Assembly: GCF_014207655.1 (NCBI RefSeq)
Contig: NZ_JACHHJ010000001.1
Location: 124,001-188,000 of the forward strand
Origin: Geomicrobium halophilum
GTDB lineage: Bacteria > Bacillota > Bacilli > Bacillales > Marinococcaceae
Direction of reading: 5' to 3'
Length of the DNA: 64,000 nt
Positions 57,517 through 64,000 of the stretch are shown here, in pieces; the stretch's first letter is position 1, and the number at the start of each line of letters is the position of its first letter. The position numbers and the translations under genes are program-made. The notes beneath the pieces were generated by a model that worked only from the letters and a program-made list of their open reading frames with translations, was not told the origin of the DNA and did no database searches.

Positions 57517-59871
57517 TCACCTCGATGAGATAGGAGCTGACTTATTCATGGGTTTCATTGCTTCAAAAATTCGTTCCGGGGTGGCAGGTAAATGCCTGAC
57601 CCTTGCACCGGTTGCATCGTAAATCGCGGACATAATCGCTGGAATGATCGGGATCATGACCACTTCGCCAATTCCTTTGGCGCCAAATGGATTTGTCGGT
57701 TCAGGATCTTCGACGGGGATGGTTTCAATCTCTGGTGTTTCCCTTATGGTTGGGAAAATATAATCGGCGAAATTTTTTGTTTTATGGTACCCTTCTTCGA
57801 TGGCGACATCTTCGTACAACGTATATCCGATCCCCATAATGGCGCCACCTTCTGTTTGTCCTTCAAGACCTTGTAAATTCATAACTCTGCCGCAATCCGG
57901 TATGGATACAACACGCAAAACATCTGTTTCTCCGGTTAATGTATCTACCTCCACCATAACGACGTGTGTCATGTACCCGTAAATATGATGGGGGGCTCCA
58001 CCGGAACCTTTGATTTCTTCTTTCTCTTTCGGTAGATAGAAGTGTCCGTTTACTTTGGTAGATGCTTTGGCTTTCGATAAATAATCGTAAATTTCGATAA
58101 ATGTAAGAGAATTGGAAGGATCTTTTTTATCAATCACTGTACTATTTTCGATTTCCATATTTTTTGCTGGCGTATGAAGTATTTCAGCTGCTGTTTCTGC
58201 GAGCAGTTGAATCATCTGTGGTGCTACCGTGGCGATAGCTTTTGAGCCGGTGTATATGGACCTAGAAGCAGTGACCGTACCACCGTCTAGCGTCTCAGAA
58301 GTGTCTCCCTGAACAACCGTTATGTCAGACATGTCGCAGTGAAGCATCTCGGCACAAACTTGGGCGTACACCGTTCCATTACCGGTGCCGATTTCTTCAC
58401 ATCCGACTGCGACTTTCAAGCGGCCATCAGGAAGTAATTCGATGGAAGCCGCACCGTAATCAGGTGTTCCAATGCCCATTCCCACACCGTGAAAGGAGGT
58501 TGCAACGGCCACACCTCTTTTTTTCCACGGTTCACTCGGTTGTTTCTTATAGGATGCACGGTTGACCCACAAGTCGCAGTTTTGGGCCTTATCCAATGTT
58601 TGGTGAGTACCGACGCTAGATTTGACAACGTGTCCGATACTTGAGGTTTCACCTTGACGGTAGGCATTTATCTTTCTGATTTCAATGGGATCCATTCCGA
58701 TCTTTTCGGCGGTCATATCGAGATGTGTTTCAATGCCGACACAGACCTGGTTAACACCAAAGCCTCGAAAGGCACCGGCAATGCCGTTATTGGTATACAC
58801 ACAAAACCCTTCAATATCAACATGGGGAATTTTGTATGGTCCGCACGCATGCTCGACGGCCAATGCTATCACGGCCGGACCTAGAGAAGCATAAGCACCT
58901 GTATCTGCAACCGCTCTTACTTGATTGGCAATGATGGTTCCGTCTTTTTTTGCGGCGGTTTTGACTTGAACTTTAAAAGGATGCCTTTTCATACCGGCTT
59001 GAACGGATTCTTCCCGGCTCAAATGAATTTTCACGGGACGGCCGCCGCTATGCAGTGCTAATAATGCAAGATAGATTTGCACAGTGATTTCATCTTTGCC
59101 GCCAAAAGCGCCTCCGTTAGGGCTGGAGATGACATGGATGCTTTCCGGGTTCAATCCAAGGGCACGCGAAATCTGCAAACGGTCTCTGTAGGCATACTGC
59201 CCAGGGCATTGAATGGTCAATACACCGTCTTCCTCAAGCATTCCCCAGCCGCCTTCAGTTTCTATGAAAGCGTGCATTTGACGCGGCGAGTAATACGTGT
59301 TTTCAAAAATATAATCAGCTTCCTCAAAAGCCTGGTTCACATCTCCATTGTTGATTTTGACGTGACTGTGAATATTACCGTCCGGATGCAGTTGTGGTGC
59401 TTGCTCGGTCATGGCGTATTCAGCATCTGCTACAACCTCCAACGGTTCATAATCAACTTGGATGAGATTGAGGGCTTCTTCGGCAATTTCGTTTGTTTCC
59501 GCAGCAACGAGTGCAACAGCATCCGCGGTACATCGGACAACGTCTTCACAAAGAACAGGCTGATCGGGTGTAACAATACCAAAACCGTTAAAACCTGGAA
59601 TATCACGATAAGTTAATACACAAATAACGCCGGGTAATACTTTCGCTTGGGTTGTGTCGATGTTTGTAATTCGGGCATGAGGATATTTCGCTCTCAGCAC
59701 TTTTCCCCATACCATGTTAGGGTAACTTCGGTCCGTCATGTATTGGAGCTCTCCGGTTACTTTTTCAGGACCATCGATACGAGGAACTCGTTTACCAATC
59801 CATTGAAACCGGTCACTAGAAGTTTCTTGCCGATGCTTTTTACCAATGGGATTGTTAACTTTAATGCTCAT
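57517..59871 (-). CDS. pucD: Xanthine dehydrogenase, molybdenum-binding subunit
   Basis: This is the catalytic subunit that hydroxylates hypoxanthine and xanthine to urate. The 784-residue protein begins with KRVPRIDGPEKVTGELQYM. It has GGAFGGKDEITVQ, the molybdopterin contacts GAFRGFGVNQVC and GCEEIGTGNGTVYAQ, TVTASRSIYTGSKA, and the catalytic Glu in GAKGIGEVVMIPI. The ATG at 59871 follows GGTGGGA and overlaps the FAD-subunit gene by 4 bases. Substrate is assigned from neighbours (permease, MocA-like and XdhC-like partners), since close relatives oxidise other heterocycles. Confidence 0.9.
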   Translation of the reverse strand: MSIKVNNPIGKKHRQETSSDRFQWIGKRVPRIDGPEKVTGELQYMTDRSYPNMVWGKVLRAKYPHARITNIDTTQAKVLPGVICVLTYRDIPGFNGFGIVTPDQPVLCEDVVRCTADAVALVAAETNEIAEEALNLIQVDYEPLEVVADAEYAMTEQAPQLHPDGNIHSHVKINNGDVNQAFEEADYIFENTYYSPRQMHAFIETEGGWGMLEEDGVLTIQCPGQYAYRDRLQISRALGLNPESIHVISSPNGGAFGGKDEITVQIYLALLALHSGGRPVKIHLSREESVQAGMKRHPFKVQVKTAAKKDGTIIANQVRAVADTGAYASLGPAVIALAVEHACGPYKIPHVDIEGFCVYTNNGIAGAFRGFGVNQVCVGIETHLDMTAEKIGMDPIEIRKINAYRQGETSSIGHVVKSSVGTHQTLDKAQNCDLWVNRASYKKQPSEPWKKRGVAVATSFHGVGMGIGTPDYGAASIELLPDGRLKVAVGCEEIGTGNGTVYAQVCAEMLHCDMSDITVVQGDTSETLDGGTVTASRSIYTGSKAIATVAPQMIQLLAETAAEILHTPAKNMEIENSTVIDKKDPSNSLTFIEIYDYLSKAKASTKVNGHFYLPKEKEEIKGSGGAPHHIYGYMTHVVMVEVDTLTGETDVLRVVSIPDCGRVMNLQGLEGQTEGGAIMGIGYTLYEDVAIEEGYHKTKNFADYIFPTIRETPEIETIPVEDPEPTNPFGAKGIGEVVMIPIIPAIMSAIYDATGARVRHLPATPERIFEAMKPMNKSAPISSR

Positions 59872-60746
59872 TTGTTCTCCCACCTTTTCATTAATCGATA
59901 TAACCCTCTTTCTAACAGGGCGCTCGCCATATCTTTTCTGTAGTTTGCTGAAGCACGAATGTCAGAAATTGGGGCGACTTCTTTCCAAGCAACCTTTGCA
60001 ATGTTTTGGATCATGTGCTCATCTAGAGGATCCAATAAGAGCATGGACTCACATTTTTTTGCACGGATGATGGTCGGCGCCACTGAACCGAAAGCCAATT
60101 TCCCGCCAATACATTGTCGTGTTTGCGCTTTTATTTTTAGCGAAGCAGTAAAATTCACGATGGAAATTGATTGTGCTTTACGCGGCCCTAATTTTTCGAA
60201 TATGCCAATTTCATTTTTTTCTTGGGGTCGGATCACGATATCCGAGATCATTTCGTCGGGTTTTATTACGGTTTTGCCAGGGCCGATAAAAAAATCCTTA
60301 ATAGGAACTGATCTTATTTGGTGAAGGGAACTTAATTGAATGTGGGCATCCAATACGTAAAGCGCAGGAATGGTATCGCCGGCAGGGGAAGCGGTCCCTA
60401 AATTGCCACCTAAAGTGCCCATATTTTGCATTTGAGTGGCACCGACTTCTTTCGCGGCAAACGTTAAAACATCCGCTTTACTTTGTAGAAGTTCGGACTT
60501 AACAATATCGGTGTGTGTCGTCAGGGGACCAATGTGTAGGCCACTGGCATCCTCACGAATGTAGCGAAGTTCTTTCAGGCCTTTGATATTAATCCAAATA
60601 TCAGGCATCCAATTTCTATCCTTCATGCGAACGACCGCATCTGTTCCCCCGGCGATCAGCCGGCTGCTTTTTTGTTGGTCAGTAAGTGCATGTAAACATT
60701 CATGAACGGACGTCGGTGAAATCATTTCCATTTCCGATACCTTCAT
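59868..60746 (-). CDS. pucC: Xanthine dehydrogenase, FAD-binding subunit
   Basis: The 292-residue subunit carries FAD and passes electrons to NAD. It has the FAD-binding LIAGGTDAVVRMKDR loop near residue 32 and the second loop TLGGNLGTASPAGDTIPAL around 110, both typical of the CoxM/XdhB family, followed by the CO dehydrogenase flavoprotein C-terminal domain with IVNFTASLKI. The ATG at 60746 follows AAAGGAG; an earlier in-frame start at 60782 lies inside the previous gene. It is coupled to its neighbours on both sides. Confidence 0.92.
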   Translation of the reverse strand: MKVSEMEMISPTSVHECLHALTDQQKSSRLIAGGTDAVVRMKDRNWMPDIWINIKGLKELRYIREDASGLHIGPLTTHTDIVKSELLQSKADVLTFAAKEVGATQMQNMGTLGGNLGTASPAGDTIPALYVLDAHIQLSSLHQIRSVPIKDFFIGPGKTVIKPDEMISDIVIRPQEKNEIGIFEKLGPRKAQSISIVNFTASLKIKAQTRQCIGGKLAFGSVAPTIIRAKKCESMLLLDPLDEHMIQNIAKVAWKEVAPISDIRASANYRKDMASALLERGLYRLMKRWENK

Positions 60747-61357
60747 CAGGATTCTCCTTTCGGCTTTTTGAACTGTGACCAATAGTCATTGGGGGTGTTA
60801 AGGTTAAACAGAATATTAGGATCATCTACCTCCAAATGGGATACTTGATGACTGAATTTTTGTAATATACTGCGTAAACCTTTGGTTTCTTCATTGACAT
60901 TTAGTAACTCTTGCCTAAAATTATTGTGAAATAACACAGGGTGTCCGCGTTTTTGTTGATACACAGGAACAACAATAGGTGCGTTTGTTTTTTTGAAGTG
61001 ATCGATGATCAAGTTCAAGGTAATCTGTGAAACCGGTTGGTCTACAGCACAAATTAATATTCCTTTTGCCTTAGCGTTTGCGGCCTCGATGCCTTTTCTA
61101 ATCGATGAACTTTTCCCTTCGTAAAATCGATGGTTCCAGACAATTTGTACGTCATAGGATTGAATCATTTCTGCGATTTTTTTATGCTTGAAGCCTGTTA
61201 CAATAAGGAGATCTTTGACTCCAGTATTCTTGAGTTGAGTGATTTGATACTCGATCAGACTTTTCCCTTCCCACGGCAGGAAAGCTTTTAATGTGCCCAT
61301 GCGTGTAGAGCGGCCAGCGGCTAATAAAATAGCGGAGCAGTTGTGGTCATTTATCAT
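60746..61357 (-). CDS. pucB: MocA-like molybdenum cofactor cytidylyltransferase
   Basis: This 203-residue nucleotidyltransferase has the signature ILLAAGRSTRMGTLKAFLPW for binding the nucleotide, then LIVTGFKHKKI, GKSSSIRKGIEAA, and the metal-binding ICAVDQPVSQ with GHPVLF. Proteins of this type attach CMP to the molybdenum cofactor, giving the dinucleotide form used by xanthine dehydrogenases; PucB of B. subtilis is the equivalent. It overlaps the next gene by one base (TGATG). Its place inside the operon ties it to cofactor supply for the neighbouring enzyme. Confidence 0.88.
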   Translation of the reverse strand: MINDHNCSAILLAAGRSTRMGTLKAFLPWEGKSLIEYQITQLKNTGVKDLLIVTGFKHKKIAEMIQSYDVQIVWNHRFYEGKSSSIRKGIEAANAKAKGILICAVDQPVSQITLNLIIDHFKKTNAPIVVPVYQQKRGHPVLFHNNFRQELLNVNEETKGLRSILQKFSHQVSHLEVDDPNILFNLNTPNDYWSQFKKPKGES

Positions 61358-61358
61358 T

Positions 61359-61844
61359 TCATTTCACCGCGTAAAAGGGATTCTGTATTTTTGCAGCCGT
61401 CTGAACGGCTTTGATGATTTTTTGGTAACCAGTACAGCGACACAGATTCCCGCCAAGAGCGGTTTTCACTTCATCAGTTGTTGGTACGTGCTCAATACTG
61501 TTTAAAAAAGATTTAGCGGCTACGATGATCCCGGGTGTACAATAACCGCATTGGGTCGCACCTTCGTTTATAAATGCCTCTTGCACAATGTCCATGTTTT
61601 CCCTAAGTCCGACTCCTTCAACTGTGATGATGGTTTCATTTTCAATTTGTCCGGCTAATACGAGGCAAGAACAAATCACCTCATCACCGATCATGACCGA
61701 ACACGACCCACATTCCCCCTTACCACAGCATTCCTTACTACCTATCAATTCCAGGTCTTCCCGTAATACATCGAGGAGTGTTTTGGCTGGTGGACATTGA
61801 ACATTACTTTCTTTGCCATTTACATGAAATCGAATGTTTTTCAT
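61359..61844 (-). CDS. pucE: Xanthine dehydrogenase, iron-sulfur subunit
   Basis: The 161-residue subunit holds two [2Fe-2S] clusters. The plant-type cluster uses Cys40, 45, 48 and 60 (CGKGECGSC and ICSC). The second is in the helical domain with CGYCTPG and NLCRCTGY. The ATG at 61844 has AGGAGG upstream; an in-frame start at 61868 is unnecessary. It is the first gene of the operon, preceded by about 130 bases and then the terminator and purine riboswitch described at 61981. Confidence 0.94.
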   Translation of the reverse strand: MKNIRFHVNGKESNVQCPPAKTLLDVLREDLELIGSKECCGKGECGSCSVMIGDEVICSCLVLAGQIENETIITVEGVGLRENMDIVQEAFINEGATQCGYCTPGIIVAAKSFLNSIEHVPTTDEVKTALGGNLCRCTGYQKIIKAVQTAAKIQNPFYAVK

Positions 61845-61980
61845 TAGTAAACCTCCTAATTTTAGCATCTTTACATATCGTTAAAGATGTGGATTCCTTT
61901 TTAAACAATGAAAGAATATCGAAAGAAGATCGGCATAAGGCATCTCCAAGCGATGTAGCATAATGATTGGTCTAGGCATT

Positions 61981-62088
61981 AAAAAAGCTACAAAAAGGTT
62001 TCCAAAATAGAAGGAAGCCCTTTTCGTAGCAAGGAAATTTACGGTTTCCTGTAGAGACCCTCAATCCGATTATTGAGGCTATACGAAA
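61981..62088 (-). promoter_or_regulatory. Variant purine riboswitch and terminator for the xanthine dehydrogenase operon
   Basis: Read on the minus strand, 62088-62022 folds as a purine aptamer: P1 UUUCGUA/UACGAAA, P2 CCUCAAU/AUUGAGG, J2/3 GUCUCUAC, P3 AGGAAA/UUUCCU and L3 CCGUAAA, with GG in L2 able to pair with CC in L3. The base before the 3' P1 strand is C, as in guanine-type aptamers. L2 is one base shorter and J3/1 one longer (UGC) than in xpt. The terminator (62030-61987, then U6) uses GCUACGAAAAGG, which contains the 3' P1 strand, to pair with CCUUUUUGUAGC. Ligand binding should therefore block termination and turn the operon on. Confidence 0.85.
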
Positions 62089-62131
62089 GAGTAAAGTTGT
62101 TGTTCTATTCATGCATTTAAAGGTTTTATAG

Positions 62132-62186
62132 AAAAAATAAACCGCAACGATAGAATCAACCTCGAGGGTGATCTAAAGTTGCGGTT
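62132..62186 (-). terminator. Minus-strand terminator upstream of the riboswitch
   Basis: AACCGCAAC (62140-62148) pairs with GTTGCGGTT (62178-62186), with further pairs inside (TCAACC/GGGTGA). On the minus strand it is followed by TTATTTTTT. It probably ends transcription from the upstream amidohydrolase side, so the riboswitch transcript needs a promoter between 62130 and 62090. Confidence 0.75.
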
Positions 62187-62591
62187 CATATTTAATCCGT
62201 AAACAGAAAAATACGGAACCACTTCGTATATGTGGGTAAAAGGTAAGATGCTCTTTTGATTTTCAAAAATATATGGTTGCTACTAGGCTGTAGAAATAAG
62301 GAGTACTTACCTTATTTAACAAATCCCTCTCCATGTTCATGGATGGATCAGCTCATAGCTCTTCGAATAAGCTTATTAAATTCAAAGGGTATGAACAATA
62401 TAAGAAGAATTTTAAAAAATTCTAATAAAGGATCATGCTATTGTCAAGGGTAGAATTCAGAATTTCAATGCGTAACTTTGCTTTAAAGCTACTATGAATA
62501 TTGATTTTATGGCAATACAAACATATTCATTGACTACCCGGTAATAAAAAAATTCATATTATGAATCATGGTATCTTTCAAAATGTGGTTT
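62187..62591. other. Intergenic region between amidohydrolase and riboswitch
   Basis: About 400 bases without a supported gene. A 28-codon plus-strand frame at 62339 lacks a ribosome site. A short minus-strand hairpin, ATTCAT/ATGAAT at 62552-62566 followed by seven U, may terminate the amidohydrolase gene. TCCGTA/TACGGA at 62196-62217 can form another small stem. Confidence 0.45.
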
Positions 62592-63935
62592 CTAACTATA
62601 CTGTATAGTAGGCATCCGTTTTAAAAGTCGATCAATCGACTTATTGGATTCTTTCAAGATTATATCCTTGTCAATGGTTTTCATCACTCGATCTTCCATA
62701 ACAGGCCGTCCATTAATGATGGTCGTTTCCACGTCGCCTCTTGTAGCAGAATACACGATACGGGAAACAGGATCCACACCGAAGGAAGGGTAAACATGGA
62801 AGTCATTTAAATTTAGAATGGATAAATCTGCCTTTTTACCAACTTCCAAACTCCCAATTTCATTTTCTAATCCTACGGCCTTTGCTCCTTCTATGGTTGC
62901 CATACGAAGGACTCTTTGGGCATCCATAGCTGTCGGTCCGTGTATCGGCTTTTGGATCGTCGCTGCTAACCTTATTTCATTAAACATGTCCAGATTATTA
63001 TTACAGGGGGCCCCGTCTGCTCCCAAGCTAACAAGCAAATCTTTATCCAACATATCAGGCACTTCGGCAACCCCTGATGCTAATTTTAAGTTAGAGCCAG
63101 GACAATGGCTGACTTTAACTCCCCTGTTTTTAATAATTGATTTTTCTTCATTATCCAACCAAACACAATGGGCAAGAATTAAACGCTCATTAGCTAATCC
63201 AATGTGATCTAGATAGACAACATTTCTCATTCCAGTTTTCTGTTCAACGATCTCAATTTCTCCTCTGTTCTCTGCGGCATGAGAGTGAACGCGAACATCA
63301 TAATTTGAGGAAAGATCTCGAACTTGAGTCAGCAAGTCTTCCGAGCACGACACGACAAATCGGGGGGAGAAGGCGTATTGAATTCTTCCATTATCATGAT
63401 TATGCCATTTCTCCAATAAATCTACGCTTTCCTGAATAGAAGTTTCTGTTTCTTCTTGCAGCAATAAGGGAACTTCATCACCATAATCCATCATGACTTT
63501 TCCGCTTAATGCCCTCATGCCGCTTTCAGCGATGGCTTGAAAAGCTGAGTCAGAGTGATGAACCGTTTCCATATCAACGACAGTGGTTGTTCCACTCTGA
63601 AAAAGTTCTCCTATACCTAACATGGCTGAATAGTAACTAGATTCTTCATCATGGGATGCTTCCAGTGGCCAGATTCTTTTTTGGAGCCAATCGAGCAGCT
63701 CTAAATCGTCTCCTTGACCTCGGAACAGTGTCTGACACAAGTGAATATGGGTGTGGATAAAACCTGGAACAACCGTTCGATAACGAGCATCAATCACTTT
63801 GTCTATGTCTACGTCATCTATATGTGAATCAATTTTGGCAATCTGATCATTTTCAATCAATAAATCTCCGTATACGATCTCATTCTTCGGATTTACGGTC
63901 ACAATTTCAGCATTTTTAATAAGTAGTTTTGACAT
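62592..63935 (-). CDS. Amidohydrolase, possible guanine or related purine deaminase
   Basis: This 447-residue metal-dependent hydrolase belongs to the SsnA/TrzA-like group (COG0402), which deaminates guanine, 8-oxoguanine, adenosine derivatives and triazines. The metal ligands are visible: HTHIHL after strand one, His in VRVHSHAAE, His in ILAHCVW, and Asp in SLGADGAPCNN. LEVGKKADLSILN closes the fold. The ATG at 63935 follows CAGGAGG; an earlier start at 63977 is not needed. Being beside a guanine/hypoxanthine permease and xanthine dehydrogenase, guanine deamination to xanthine is a sensible hypothesis, but the substrate cannot be read from sequence. The upstream promoter lies near or beyond the window end. 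Confidence 0.82.
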   Translation of the reverse strand: MSKLLIKNAEIVTVNPKNEIVYGDLLIENDQIAKIDSHIDDVDIDKVIDARYRTVVPGFIHTHIHLCQTLFRGQGDDLELLDWLQKRIWPLEASHDEESSYYSAMLGIGELFQSGTTTVVDMETVHHSDSAFQAIAESGMRALSGKVMMDYGDEVPLLLQEETETSIQESVDLLEKWHNHDNGRIQYAFSPRFVVSCSEDLLTQVRDLSSNYDVRVHSHAAENRGEIEIVEQKTGMRNVVYLDHIGLANERLILAHCVWLDNEEKSIIKNRGVKVSHCPGSNLKLASGVAEVPDMLDKDLLVSLGADGAPCNNNLDMFNEIRLAATIQKPIHGPTAMDAQRVLRMATIEGAKAVGLENEIGSLEVGKKADLSILNLNDFHVYPSFGVDPVSRIVYSATRGDVETTIINGRPVMEDRVMKTIDKDIILKESNKSIDRLLKRMPTIQYS

Positions 63936-64000
63936 GAGAATTCCTCCTGTATTAAATGTGGAAAATTTTAGATCCAAGATGAGTGAATATTAGAATCGCA

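Noticed and set aside
62339-62425. 28-codon plus-strand frame ending FKGYEQYKKNFKKF
   Set aside because: It is short, without a ribosome site, and lies in an AT-rich intergenic region; chance is the simpler explanation.

Overview
This window comes from the chromosome of a low-to-mid GC, endospore-forming member of the Bacillaceae. The backbone gene order is malic enzyme end, accD-accA-pfkA-pyk-fxsA, citZ-icd-mdh, polA-mutM-ytaF-coaE, gapB, nrdR-dnaB-dnaI, ytxC, thrS. This is the order I remember from the equivalent region of Bacillus subtilis. Sporulation genes (ytxC, ytaF, splAB) support a spore former. The mix of a futalosine-pathway gene (mqnC), many acidic proteins and an abundant short-repeat load suggests a halo- or alkaliphilic relative such as Salicibibacter or alkaliphilic Bacillus; that placement is an inference.

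Layout. 1-9.0 kb is core carbon metabolism on the plus strand: acetyl-CoA carboxylase transferase subunits, lower glycolysis, then the citZ-icd-mdh TCA operon with its own promoter and terminator. 9.0-25 kb, between mdh and polA where B. subtilis has phoPR, is accessory: tatA, a glycerol regulon (glpF-glpK, glpD-glpP, with two GlpP-type leader terminators), an orphan ctaD-type oxidase subunit I, a UV-repair island (splA-splB and uvsE), several small proteins and a frameshifted FAD monooxygenase. 25-37.6 kb returns to the core (polA to ytxC), interrupted by an AbrB-like regulator and repeats. 37.8-41.8 kb is an accessory cell-surface locus: an MPQTG-anchored protein with a duplicated His-containing helical domain, a sortase fused to a fibronectin III domain, and an ECF sigma/anti-sigma pair. 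42-50.4 kb holds acetyltransferases, a decayed transposase and a tricarboxylate locus (sensor kinase, response regulator, CitMHS transporter, PrpF isomerase). thrS with a T-box leader follows. 53.8-64 kb carries a DDAH-like hydrolase and a minus-strand purine salvage/catabolism locus: permease, xanthine dehydrogenase genes with maturation factors, and an amidohydrolase that may be a guanine deaminase.

The points most worth following are these. (1) There is a variant purine riboswitch on the minus strand upstream of the xanthine dehydrogenase operon. Its P1 strand is also part of the terminator, which predicts a ligand-ON switch. (2) The sortase-FN3/His-domain/ECF sigma locus is unfamiliar to me. 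(3) A family of small MITE-like elements is present, and three copies show matching 5-bp A+T target duplications. One sits directly before dnaB and opens a spurious in-frame N-terminal extension. (4) Two arrays of 21-bp periodic TTCGGCG repeats are present. (5) gapB is preceded by a perfect inverted pair of CcpN-type boxes.
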